In this document: one piece after another, positions 45,636-54,310 of the stretch
How the letters are laid out: the number at the start of each line of letters is the position of its first letter
Numbering within the stretch: the stretch's first letter is position 1
NCBI RefSeq assembly: GCF_900129275.1
Contig: NZ_FQUX01000005.1
Location: 248,001 to 312,000, forward strand
DNA: 64,000 nucleotides
Reading direction: 5' to 3'
DNA from: Arenibacter palladensis
GTDB taxonomy: Bacteria > Bacteroidota > Bacteroidia > Flavobacteriales > Flavobacteriaceae
Position numbers and translations under genes: made by a program
The notes under the pieces: model-generated
Told to the model about the DNA's origin: nothing
The model's database searches: none
Seen by the model: only the letters and a program-made list of their open reading frames with translations

Positions 45636-46478
45636 CTAAAAAGTCCCCCTTAACCCAATAGTGCCAGGTCCAACTTGAAGTTTCCAGCTAATCCTATCCT
45701 TGGAAAATTCCTTAGGATACCTCTCCTTCTCCAGATACCTATCAATAGAATCGACCACCACAACACTTACTGCTATACTCAGCGCTACATCGGTCAACCA
45801 ATGTGCTCCGCTCCATAGTCTGCTTACCGGGGAAAGCAGCCCCAAAGTATAAAATCCGCCTTTGGCCCAAGGATTTTCAAACTGTTTACCAATGGCATAG
45901 AAGGTAGTGAATGCCAATATGGTGTGGCCGGACGGAAAACTGTGATAGGCAGCCTCCTTACTAAATGGTTCAAAACTTGCTTTTCCTACATTGGCAATGG
46001 GCCTGGCCCTCCCCACTAAAGTTTTACTCACGGTCTGTATCAATCCGACCGTAGTGGCCGATGAAATTAAGAGCACCCCTGTTTTTCTCCAATCTTCATT
46101 CTTCGTTAAAAGACCTATTAAATACACTCCCCCGTTTATGGAATAGTTGTACAATGGTTTTCCGAGATAATAGCCCGTTTCCTTAAGCACTCCTGGCACG
46201 TCCTCTTCCTGACCCTGAAACCAATTGGAACTTTCCTCGTCAAAAGTAAATAAGGCGACTGTACCCAATACTATGCCGCCTGCCGTTAAAAAATCCTTTT
46301 TCCCCCAATGAAATGGTCTGGAGTAAGCATATTTTAATCCCCCAAAGGCACTTGCCCCATCATATCCCAACGTTTGCCATGTTGTTAGCGTGTCCTTAAC
46401 ACGGGATTGCCCCTCCAATTTAGGAATACACAAGAATAGGACTAAACAAAAACCAATTACTTTCACTTTTACCGCCAT
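45636..46478 (-). CDS. PAP2-family phosphatase
   Basis: Membrane-associated acid phosphatase of the PAP2/lipid phosphatase superfamily, 280 aa, with a signal peptide (to about residue 23). The three active-site motifs are present: KTLVGRARP (K-x6-RP), YHSFPSGHT (PSGH) and SRLWSGAHWLTD (SR-x5-H-x3-D). It has several hydrophobic segments. The N-terminal 90 residues, with SAFGGLKYAYSRPFHWGKKDFL, are a flavobacterial extension. Possible substrates are phosphatidic acid, phosphatidylglycerophosphate or undecaprenyl pyrophosphate. It stands alone between the small membrane ORF and the sulfatase operon. Confidence 0.9.
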   Translation of the reverse strand: MAVKVKVIGFCLVLFLCIPKLEGQSRVKDTLTTWQTLGYDGASAFGGLKYAYSRPFHWGKKDFLTAGGIVLGTVALFTFDEESSNWFQGQEEDVPGVLKETGYYLGKPLYNYSINGGVYLIGLLTKNEDWRKTGVLLISSATTVGLIQTVSKTLVGRARPIANVGKASFEPFSKEAAYHSFPSGHTILAFTTFYAIGKQFENPWAKGGFYTLGLLSPVSRLWSGAHWLTDVALSIAVSVVVVDSIDRYLEKERYPKEFSKDRISWKLQVGPGTIGLRGTF

Positions 46479-46853
46479 CAGAACTCGATCTTAACCTTAG
46501 CCAAAAATAACCAATTATGGTTTTATTTGTAAACATTATCGTATTCCAGTATATAAAAGGCAAATAATAGCGGAAACTGCCACCCTTAAAGGTTCATACA
46601 GGCAAATTAAACATTCAGCCCCTCATCATTACTTATCCAAACATTATTCGTTGGGCGGTCAATTCATATAAAACCACATTTAAACTTCTTTGAAACGAAA
46701 AAACGACCCCACCAAAGCTGCAGGACAGGTATTCAATCCCTATTACAAAAAACAATTAGCGCATACCTTGGATAGAAGAATCTTTGATCCACTTTCGTTG
46801 GAAGCAATATGCAATTAATGCACAGTGACCTTATATACTCAAAAACCAATACG
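46479..46853. other. Intergenic region with a possible 42-codon frame
   Basis: 375 bases downstream of the sulfatase operon. A plus-strand frame 46690-46818 from a TTG codon encodes about 42 residues including QVFNPYYKKQLAHTLDRRIF. It reads like protein, yet it has no ATG and is preceded in frame by a stop at 46681. It could be a remnant. An AT-rich imperfect hairpin near 46508-46528 may terminate the sulfatase transcript. Confidence 0.3.
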
Positions 46854-48323
46854 TTATAAATTTATTCCAGTTCCCTGAAGAGAACTATCGTGATCCCAAG
46901 TAATCAACCAAGGGTCACGGGTTTTAATTTGAAAGTCCTTCATTTTTTTGATCATTTCATCCATGACTCCCTTATAGTTTGGGTCGTTGGCCAAATTCAA
47001 CATTTCATCTGGATCTTTTTCCAGATCGAATAATTCAAATTCAGGGCGAAATAGGTAATCCTGAACCTTTCTTTTTCCGTAAAACTCCTTGTTGTTACGA
47101 TATACTTCCTGCCAGGTAGATGCTGCCCATAAGTCCGAGGCAAAGGGATATTCCGATCGCCATGCTATGTTTCTTATAAACTTGTAATTTTTGTCGCGCA
47201 CCACACGCATGGGGTAATACATAGTGATTTCATGAAAGGTATGGGAGGCATATATTTGATCCCAACCTTCAGGTTCCTTTACGTTCAATACATCTTTAAA
47301 AGAACGTCCATGAAAGGATTTTTCCTTTATATCCACTTTCGCCATATCCAAGATAGTGGGAGTCAAATCTACCCAAGAAATCATAGCATCCGAAGTGGTA
47401 TTCTTCAATTTAGAATTAGGGTCCTTAATAATACAGGGCAGTTTCATCCCAGGCTCATAAAGGGTGGTCTTTGCCCCCGGAAAAGCCATTCCGTTGTCGG
47501 ATATATAAATAACAATAGTGTTGTCTGCCTTGCCCGACTCCTTGAGCATCTGCATCAATTTACCAAAACCTTGATCTATCCTAGAGACACTTTGATAGTA
47601 TTGCGCAATTTCTTCCCTGCTTTCCTTGGTATCAGGCAAAAAATCCGGAACCACAACCTCTTCGGGCTTATAAGTTATAGTTTCTACACCGGCATACCCT
47701 TCCACCTTATTTCCGAAACTGTTCGGCGCGTCCCACTGTCCAGGATTGGTCGAGGCTGCACGATGCGGGTCATCTGTACAGAAATAAAGAAATAATGGCT
47801 TTTCCGAATTCAATACACCCTTACATTGCTCGGCCATTTCCACGGTGTTTCTTGGGTTGGCCTTTAACTCCTCTTGAAAATGGTATACCGATTCGGGAGC
47901 CACGTGGTACTTGCCTATCCTAGCTGTGGCATAACCCTCTTTCTCCAATAATACCGGTAAGGATTTTACTTTATCGTAGGTACTAAAATGGTGGTAATCA
48001 TGCACATGACCATAAGAACCTGTGGCATGACCGAATAGCCCGGTAAGAATAACCGATCTACTGGCTGCACAACTCGCTGTAGTACAATAGGCATTGTTGA
48101 AACGCACGCCTTCCCTAGCCAATTGATCCAGGTTGGGCGTCTTAATTACATTATTTCCATAAGCACCCAAAGCATCTGTTCCGTGGTCATCGGCAACAAA
48201 AAGTATTATATTGGGCCTGGTTGTAGAAATCGGTTTAGACTGTACTTCTTCTTTTTTATCTGCACAACCAAGAAGCAAACACCCTATAATGGTAATACCT
48301 AAAACTAGTAGCCTTAAATTCAT
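46854..48323 (-). CDS. Formylglycine-dependent sulfatase lipoprotein (S1 family)
   Basis: Removes sulfate esters from a glycan or small molecule, in the periplasm or at the surface. 489 aa from the ATG at 48323; a longer frame to 48353 exists, but only the inner start gives a clean lipoprotein signal ending in GCLLLGC (Cys20). The formylglycine motif is C-A-A-S-R (Cys85) followed by SVILTG. Metal ligands are FVADDHG at the start and YISDNGMAF in the middle. The last third has the usual heparan-sulfatase-like WRSEYPFASDL and LFDLEKDPDEMLNLA blocks. It is the last gene of the ECF/SusCD operon, 113 bases after the other sulfatase. Confidence 0.9.
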   Translation of the reverse strand: MNLRLLVLGITIIGCLLLGCADKKEEVQSKPISTTRPNIILFVADDHGTDALGAYGNNVIKTPNLDQLAREGVRFNNAYCTTASCAASRSVILTGLFGHATGSYGHVHDYHHFSTYDKVKSLPVLLEKEGYATARIGKYHVAPESVYHFQEELKANPRNTVEMAEQCKGVLNSEKPLFLYFCTDDPHRAASTNPGQWDAPNSFGNKVEGYAGVETITYKPEEVVVPDFLPDTKESREEIAQYYQSVSRIDQGFGKLMQMLKESGKADNTIVIYISDNGMAFPGAKTTLYEPGMKLPCIIKDPNSKLKNTTSDAMISWVDLTPTILDMAKVDIKEKSFHGRSFKDVLNVKEPEGWDQIYASHTFHEITMYYPMRVVRDKNYKFIRNIAWRSEYPFASDLWAASTWQEVYRNNKEFYGKRKVQDYLFRPEFELFDLEKDPDEMLNLANDPNYKGVMDEMIKKMKDFQIKTRDPWLITWDHDSSLQGTGINL

Positions 48324-48436
48324 TGGATATATTTGTTTATAAAAATTCAACATAATATTATTCTAGGCCAAGGAAAAGCAACCAGAGAACATATTTGATT
48401 CTAATTTTTCATTATTCTGCAGCCATTAACAAAAGT

Positions 48437-49999
48437 CTATTTCAACTCCAAGTCTTCTATTTCCCCTGTACCTATGCCCCGAATCTTTTCGAAATCCGCA
48501 ACTAATTCCTGAAGTTTTTCCGGATTGGATTTTGCCAAGTTCTCTTTTTGACTAGGGTCTTTTTCTAAATCATACAGCTGATATTTTTCTGAATTTCCAA
48601 TTTCTATATTGACCGACTTAATAACCGCAGGTCCCTTATAAGGTGGAATCATAGCCCAATTTCCTTTTCTGAAGGCCGTTCTTGAGGTAGCTTCCAACAC
48701 CAATTGATCCCTCCCGTTATTGGATTTGCCTAAAAATTCATCCAAAAGGTTCTCACTATCCTCCCCTGTTTTATCACTTCCAACCAAAGCGGCCATTGAA
48801 GTGAGCAAGTCCACTTGGCACACCATGGCATTGGATTTTCCCGGAGCAATGGTGCCTTTCCAATAGGTAATAAAGGGAACTTTGGTACCTGCCTCGAACA
48901 AGCTGTACTTACCTCCCCTTAATATTCCTGCCGGGGTATGGTTGCCCAATTTCTCTACGGCCTCGTCATAGTAGCCATCATTTACCACCGGGCCGTTATC
49001 ACTAGAGAAGACGATCAATGTATTCTCCAATATTCCCTCCTCTTCCAAGGTTTTCATAAACTCTCCTATCATCCAATCGGCCTCCAGAATAACGTCTCCC
49101 CTAGGACCCATACCCGATTTCCCTACAAAACGCGGATGGGGGGTACGGGGAACATGCGGCTGCTGAAGGGCGTAATAAAGGAAAAATGGTCCGTCTTTAT
49201 GCTCCTTTACATACTGTTGGGCCTTGGCCAAAAAATGGTCCGCCATATCCACATCGCTCCATTTGGCAGCCTCCCCGCCTTTCATAAAGCCTATTCGCGG
49301 TACTCCATTCACTATACTGTTGTTGTGCCCATGATGCCATTTCATGGTAGTCAGTTCCGGGTTGTCCAATCCTGTAGGCTCACCCTCAAAATTCTCTTTA
49401 TAACTAACTTCTATGGGGTCGTTGGGATCCAATCCGTCTACATAACCGTCGGCAATATATACCGTTGGCACCCTATCCTGTGTTGCGGCTAGAATATAGG
49501 AATAATCGAAACCAACTTCGTTGGGACCAGGCGATACCCGTTCGTTCCAGTTTACCATGCCACTACCAAGTCCCAAGTGCCATTTCCCCACAATACCGGT
49601 GGCATAGCCTTTCTCCTGCAGCATTTTGGGAACCGTAATTTGGGTCGTATCAATAATCAAGGGAGCAGTTCCCGGTAATATTTTGGCGTCCTTATTGCGC
49701 CAGGGATACCTACCGGTTAATATGGCATACCTACTTGGGGTACAGGTGGCAGAGGTGGCATAGCCATTGGTAAACTGCACTCCTCCCTTTGCCAGGGCAT
49801 CCATATTTGGAGTGCTGATCTCGGTGGCACCATAGGCGCTCATATCCCCATAGCCAAGATCATCCATATAAATAAATACAATGTTGGGTTTTTTAGAACT
49901 TTCCACAACAGCAACCTCTTTTTCTGCCTTGGATTTACATCCTAGCATAAGCAAAACAACCAGCGCGGATTGGAACAAACTCTTTTTGATAATCTTCAT
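48437..49999 (-). CDS. Arylsulfatase-type sulfatase lipoprotein (S1 family)
   Basis: Sulfate ester hydrolase, 520 aa. The lipoprotein signal ends in VLLMLGC (Cys21). The canonical formylglycine motif is C-T-P-S-R (Cys86) followed by YAILTGRYPWR. IYMDDLGYGD supplies two metal aspartates and IVFSSDNGP the third metal site; GKWHLGLG gives the catalytic lysine and histidine. It is of the arylsulfatase A type, unlike its neighbour, so the pair probably removes two differently placed sulfates of one substrate. It lies 97 bases after the PhoD-like gene. Confidence 0.92.
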   Translation of the reverse strand: MKIIKKSLFQSALVVLLMLGCKSKAEKEVAVVESSKKPNIVFIYMDDLGYGDMSAYGATEISTPNMDALAKGGVQFTNGYATSATCTPSRYAILTGRYPWRNKDAKILPGTAPLIIDTTQITVPKMLQEKGYATGIVGKWHLGLGSGMVNWNERVSPGPNEVGFDYSYILAATQDRVPTVYIADGYVDGLDPNDPIEVSYKENFEGEPTGLDNPELTTMKWHHGHNNSIVNGVPRIGFMKGGEAAKWSDVDMADHFLAKAQQYVKEHKDGPFFLYYALQQPHVPRTPHPRFVGKSGMGPRGDVILEADWMIGEFMKTLEEEGILENTLIVFSSDNGPVVNDGYYDEAVEKLGNHTPAGILRGGKYSLFEAGTKVPFITYWKGTIAPGKSNAMVCQVDLLTSMAALVGSDKTGEDSENLLDEFLGKSNNGRDQLVLEATSRTAFRKGNWAMIPPYKGPAVIKSVNIEIGNSEKYQLYDLEKDPSQKENLAKSNPEKLQELVADFEKIRGIGTGEIEDLELK

Positions 50000-50096
50000 A
50001 TTCTATTTAATTAATTTACTGATTTTGATTTTAGCAGCCTGTAAGATACTACCCTTTTGTTTTTGGCTGGCATTTAACACATGTTTTGTATTTGTT

Positions 50097-52622
50097 CTAG
50101 ACCTCCATGACCTCCTTGGGGTCCGTACTTATATCGACCGATTTAATGATCTTTTCATTTTGCCCTTCCCCTATCACCAAAGTGTACTTGGCCAAAGAGT
50201 AAACGGGAGGAATATATTCGTTGCCCTTAACCCTTAGGGATTTCACCATTTCATTGGTCTCCTCATTAATAATCTTTACAACTTGGTTGGATTTTTTTAA
50301 TTGTAATTTCGGCAGGTAGCCAAATGCCCTTCTACCATCATTATCAGCTTGGTCGATGGTCAGTGGCCAACCGGGGTAAGTGTTTTCTTCGGATTCCGCC
50401 CCAAGGTCCGCCAAAAACCGGATCGCTTCCATTTTTATGGTCCTAGCTCCGGTATCAAAAGTAACTATCCCATAACCGGATGCCTTTTTCTGAGCCTTTA
50501 GATATCTGTTTTTCTCAAGGTCAAAGTCATCAGTCGGATTCCCAACGGCATAGATATAATTAATATTTCCAAACCCATCGCGATAACAGCCCGTATTGGG
50601 CAAGCCATGTGCTGGTCTATCCGTAAAAGGCACATTGACCGAATCTGGTTGTCCCCATCTTGGGTAACCCGTTGAAATTGCCGGGGTACAGAAGGTCCAG
50701 CCTCCATCCCGTACTTCATCCACGCTATATTGTACCATAAAGGGCAAATGTTGATCCCCGTTTATATGAAAAACAGAAGCTTTTCTTATGGTCCGTATTA
50801 CCTCATCCCGTTTAGATTTGGGCCAACCTCCCGAGTCCAAATCGCCAAACAAGAATTGCTTTTTGGGACCGTGATGGGTACCTACATTGGAAAACAAAGT
50901 CTGACTTAACAGCACCTTCATATTTGCTCCCTCCCAATCACCGACCCAGCCATTCAAAAACTCCATTTGACGATTTCCAAAGAAATCCAGGTCATTGGAA
51001 TCAAGTTCTTCCGGTTTGGCCGGAGCCGTAAGATGATCTATCCTACCTTCCCCACTACGGAGCATCTCCGGACCAGATTTAAACAATCTATCACTTACAA
51101 TAGCGAAACTAACCTTACCGTAAACCATTTGGGTAAACCAATTCGTGATTCCTGATGGTAAGGGCGATGGATCATAAGGATCTGGAAGGTGACCACATTG
51201 GGTGCGGTAAACAACATTGACCATTTTTGGAGTCTGGACAAGTCCTCCATGGGCATCGGTTACTTTTTTCCATTTCTCAAATGAAATGCCTTCCCCTCCT
51301 TCTCCCCAAAGATTGCCTTGATAAACATCGTGGTCATCGGGCGTGCAAATTGTAGGCCGATCGCGCATAATATTTCCAAAAGCCCAACCGAACATATACC
51401 ATTTTCCCAAATAATTTAAAATGGCACTATCCTCAGGCTCTCTTTTAATAGGGTATCCTCCATTGCCCTCGTATAACTGATCTCCGGAGAAATACAGCAT
51501 ATCCGGGTTGGATTTTTCAAGATTCTCCACCAAGGGACGATATGGATATCCCGCCCATTCCTGGCAGGTTAATCCACCAAATCGCAGTGGCCGGTCATTT
51601 GGTTCTTGTCTTATAGCACCTGTATAATAATGCTTTTCCTTGTCTATGGAATATACCAAACGATAAGGTGTATCTTGGGCTGAATCCCAATTTTCTATTG
51701 AAAAAATTATACTATAGGATACGGGATCAATTTCTCCTTTTTCTTCCTTGACCCATTTACCCTTCCTAAAAAATTGTAGCTCCACCTTTTGTGAATCCTT
51801 GTTACCTACAGGAGGGAGCTGTGCCGTTAATTTAAGTTTTCCCATAGAAAGCGTGTACATGGCCCAAAGGATAGGCCCAAAACTGTTGTCGGGAACATAT
51901 TCCACCTTTGTACCATCAAGGGAAATTGACCGAGACCAAAAGGTACTCCCCTCCTTTTCGTTTAGGTTCTGTTCCAAAGCCACCAGACCTTCAATTTCAC
52001 CAGCATGATGATAGGTTAATTCCGTTTTTCGATCCTCCTTATCCACAGCGATCAACTTACATTCGTAATCTCCATTTTTTGGGAACCCCACAAATTCCAA
52101 AGTAAAATCGTTAAAATCAAAATTTTGGGGAAGCTGAGCTTCTTTGTCGGCTACAAACAATTTACCTTCCAGGGAAATACCAGTAGATAATCCTTCACCA
52201 AAATAACAGGCTGCCTTTACACTATTGGGATCTGTAGTATCCTTTATTCCGATAGAAAAACCGACACTCCCTTTGTCATTATTATTTTTTAACAGCCCAA
52301 TTCTACTTTTAATGCGAAAATCTCCCTTGTCCTTTTTTAGCACATAGGTAAGTAGATGTAAGCGGGCATTCCGCATAGTCCCTTTAAACTCCAGTCTCTT
52401 ATTTCCTATTTCCCAATCTTCCATGGGAATACTCCAAAAATCCTTTCCAATCCAAACCCTGTCATTTAAACTTTCAAAATTAAAGTCGATGGATTTTCTG
52501 GAACTACTGTTTAGTGCCTTGTCCAACACTCCACTTTGGGCGAAAATATTGGAGAAAGGGTTGGCAATTATTGGAATTGCCAACCCTACTTTTTGAATAA
52601 AATTTCTTCTCTTTAAAACCAT
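50097..52622 (-). CDS. Tat-exported PhoD-like metallophosphatase with N-terminal extra domains
   Basis: Alkaline phosphatase D-type enzyme, 841 aa, well above the usual 450-600. The N-terminus has a twin-arginine motif, KRRNFIQK, followed by a hydrophobic stretch, so Tat export as a folded metalloprotein is likely. Residues about 45-200 look like a LamG/glucanase-type beta sandwich (VWIGKDFWSIPMEDWEIG), and 240-345 like a beta domain. The phosphatase core starts near 350, with FSGDQLYEGNGG, TPDDHDVYQGNLWGEGG, LLSQTLFSNV and NGDQHLPF supplying metal ligands. It lies 13 bases after susD, so it belongs to the ECF/SusCD operon. Phosphodiesters or phosphomonoesters are possible substrates. Confidence 0.87.
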   Translation of the reverse strand: MVLKRRNFIQKVGLAIPIIANPFSNIFAQSGVLDKALNSSSRKSIDFNFESLNDRVWIGKDFWSIPMEDWEIGNKRLEFKGTMRNARLHLLTYVLKKDKGDFRIKSRIGLLKNNNDKGSVGFSIGIKDTTDPNSVKAACYFGEGLSTGISLEGKLFVADKEAQLPQNFDFNDFTLEFVGFPKNGDYECKLIAVDKEDRKTELTYHHAGEIEGLVALEQNLNEKEGSTFWSRSISLDGTKVEYVPDNSFGPILWAMYTLSMGKLKLTAQLPPVGNKDSQKVELQFFRKGKWVKEEKGEIDPVSYSIIFSIENWDSAQDTPYRLVYSIDKEKHYYTGAIRQEPNDRPLRFGGLTCQEWAGYPYRPLVENLEKSNPDMLYFSGDQLYEGNGGYPIKREPEDSAILNYLGKWYMFGWAFGNIMRDRPTICTPDDHDVYQGNLWGEGGEGISFEKWKKVTDAHGGLVQTPKMVNVVYRTQCGHLPDPYDPSPLPSGITNWFTQMVYGKVSFAIVSDRLFKSGPEMLRSGEGRIDHLTAPAKPEELDSNDLDFFGNRQMEFLNGWVGDWEGANMKVLLSQTLFSNVGTHHGPKKQFLFGDLDSGGWPKSKRDEVIRTIRKASVFHINGDQHLPFMVQYSVDEVRDGGWTFCTPAISTGYPRWGQPDSVNVPFTDRPAHGLPNTGCYRDGFGNINYIYAVGNPTDDFDLEKNRYLKAQKKASGYGIVTFDTGARTIKMEAIRFLADLGAESEENTYPGWPLTIDQADNDGRRAFGYLPKLQLKKSNQVVKIINEETNEMVKSLRVKGNEYIPPVYSLAKYTLVIGEGQNEKIIKSVDISTDPKEVMEV

Positions 52623-52635
52623 TATAGCAATAGGA

Positions 52636-54306
52636 TTAATTCCCTAATTTGGGATTTACGTTGACTTCAGACTCTGGAATTGGCCATACATCGTCCACAC
52701 CTTCCCTGAAATCTTTAGTGGTCACATACCACCTAAATTGTGGGTCTATTTTCTTTGAGGTTGTTGGATAAAGGGTGGAATTCGGGAATGGTGCCCCCCA
52801 AAAATCCCCTACTAACACTTCATCACCAATCCCCCATCTAAAGATATCCCATAATCTTTGACCTTCCAAGGCCAACTCAATTCTTCTTTCATTTCTTAAA
52901 ATAGGTCTTAGTGTAGCGGCATTGGTTTCCGTTATAGGTGGCAAGCCTACTGAGGCCCTACCCCTAACGGCATTGATGGTCTCGTCCAGTAATTGTTGGG
53001 TAATGGCATTCCCAGCCTCGAGCTCGGCCTCCAAATAACTCAACAATACTTCCGCGTATCTGATGATTGGAATATTGCCACCATAGTCCGTCCTTAAGTT
53101 ACCACTAAAGGATTCATCAAAAAACTTGCGCAGACCGTAACCTGTTCTGGTTGCCTGCTTGGAATAGGTTAATTGATCTACAGATCCGGAAGAGTCTGGA
53201 TGACAATCATAGATCCTACCGGCGAATGTGGCACCATCCCATATAAGGTTATATCTAAACCTGGGGTCTCTATTGGCCCCCATGTCAGCATAGTCGAATT
53301 TTGGATCATCATAGGACAATGGAGTTCCATCGTCAAAACCATAGGCATCCGCTAGACTTCCTAAAGGGTTTACGATATGCCACCCTGAGGCAACTGCTGG
53401 ATAGGCGTGCTGAGGCAGTGCATTTCCTGCCTGCCCTCCAAAATACTGGGCACTAAAAATATTCTCGCTACTGTTCTCGTTGGACGGAATAAATAGGGAT
53501 TTATAATCTGGATCGATAATATTATCGCCCATATCTATAATCTGCTTGTAGACCGCCGAAGCCCCTGAGAAATTCTTCTCCCCAAGATACAACCTTCCCA
53601 GAAAAGCAAGTGCCGCTTGTTTACTTGCTCTACCGGCTTCCCCTGCTTTCAGTTCCCCGAATGTCGGAAGCGCTGCGGTAGCTGCCTTAAGCTCATTCTC
53701 TACAAAGGTCACCAATTCCGTTTTTGAGGCCTTATCCACGTTGTTGGCCTCATCTGGCGTCAAGGTAGAGGTTACCAAAGGAGCACTGCCCCAAAACTGT
53801 GAAAGGTAAAAATACTGTGTGGCCCTTAGAAACTGAACTTCGGCCTTCATTCTATCTATTTTGGCCTGTTCCATATCCACCTTGTCAATATTTTCCAGGA
53901 AATCGTTGCAAATAGCGATCCTCTTGTACGAGCCTTGCCAATATCCGTTTATAACATTGTTATTTGGCAAGAGCGTTCCGTTGGTCAAACGATTCTGGGT
54001 TGAGTTATCCCCTCTACGGTCATAGGCATTGTCCGTGGCAAATTCCATAAATACGATACCGCAATAGGTCCACCAATCCGAAGGCACCACTTGTGTACTA
54101 TATTCCACAGAACCTCTATATGCACCCGTCAAGGCAATGTTGGCGTTGGACTCCGAAGTCCAGAAATTATCAGCCGCAAAAGCATTACTGGGAAATTGTT
54201 CCAGTTCCTTATCACAGGAGACCATTGTTCCCATTGAAAGGATGCCCAGTAAAAGCAATTTTAGGGACCTAGAATTATATGACTCTTTTTTATATATTTT
54301 AATCAT
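52636..54306 (-). CDS. SusD/RagB-like outer-membrane lipoprotein (sulfatase module)
   Basis: Surface substrate-capture lipoprotein, 556 aa. The lipoprotein signal ends in MGTMVSC. SusD hallmarks: FPSNAFAADNFWTSESNANIALTGAY near the N-terminus, EVQFLRATQYFYLSQFWGSAPLV, IIRYAEVLLSYLEAELEAG, and the C-terminal NERRIELALEGQRLWDIFRWG and WPIPESEVNVNP. It starts 4 bases after susC and is followed by the phosphatase gene after 13 bases, a tight operon. Confidence 0.92.
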   Translation of the reverse strand: MIKIYKKESYNSRSLKLLLLGILSMGTMVSCDKELEQFPSNAFAADNFWTSESNANIALTGAYRGSVEYSTQVVPSDWWTYCGIVFMEFATDNAYDRRGDNSTQNRLTNGTLLPNNNVINGYWQGSYKRIAICNDFLENIDKVDMEQAKIDRMKAEVQFLRATQYFYLSQFWGSAPLVTSTLTPDEANNVDKASKTELVTFVENELKAATAALPTFGELKAGEAGRASKQAALAFLGRLYLGEKNFSGASAVYKQIIDMGDNIIDPDYKSLFIPSNENSSENIFSAQYFGGQAGNALPQHAYPAVASGWHIVNPLGSLADAYGFDDGTPLSYDDPKFDYADMGANRDPRFRYNLIWDGATFAGRIYDCHPDSSGSVDQLTYSKQATRTGYGLRKFFDESFSGNLRTDYGGNIPIIRYAEVLLSYLEAELEAGNAITQQLLDETINAVRGRASVGLPPITETNAATLRPILRNERRIELALEGQRLWDIFRWGIGDEVLVGDFWGAPFPNSTLYPTTSKKIDPQFRWYVTTKDFREGVDDVWPIPESEVNVNPKLGN

Positions 54307-54310
54307 GATC

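Noticed and set aside
47232-47795. 187-codon plus-strand frame inside a sulfatase gene
   Set aside because: Antisense shadow of the sulfatase; composition is cysteine/histidine/arginine-rich as expected from reverse reading.
48938-49492. 184-codon plus-strand frame inside the second sulfatase gene
   Set aside because: Antisense shadow with no domain or signal.
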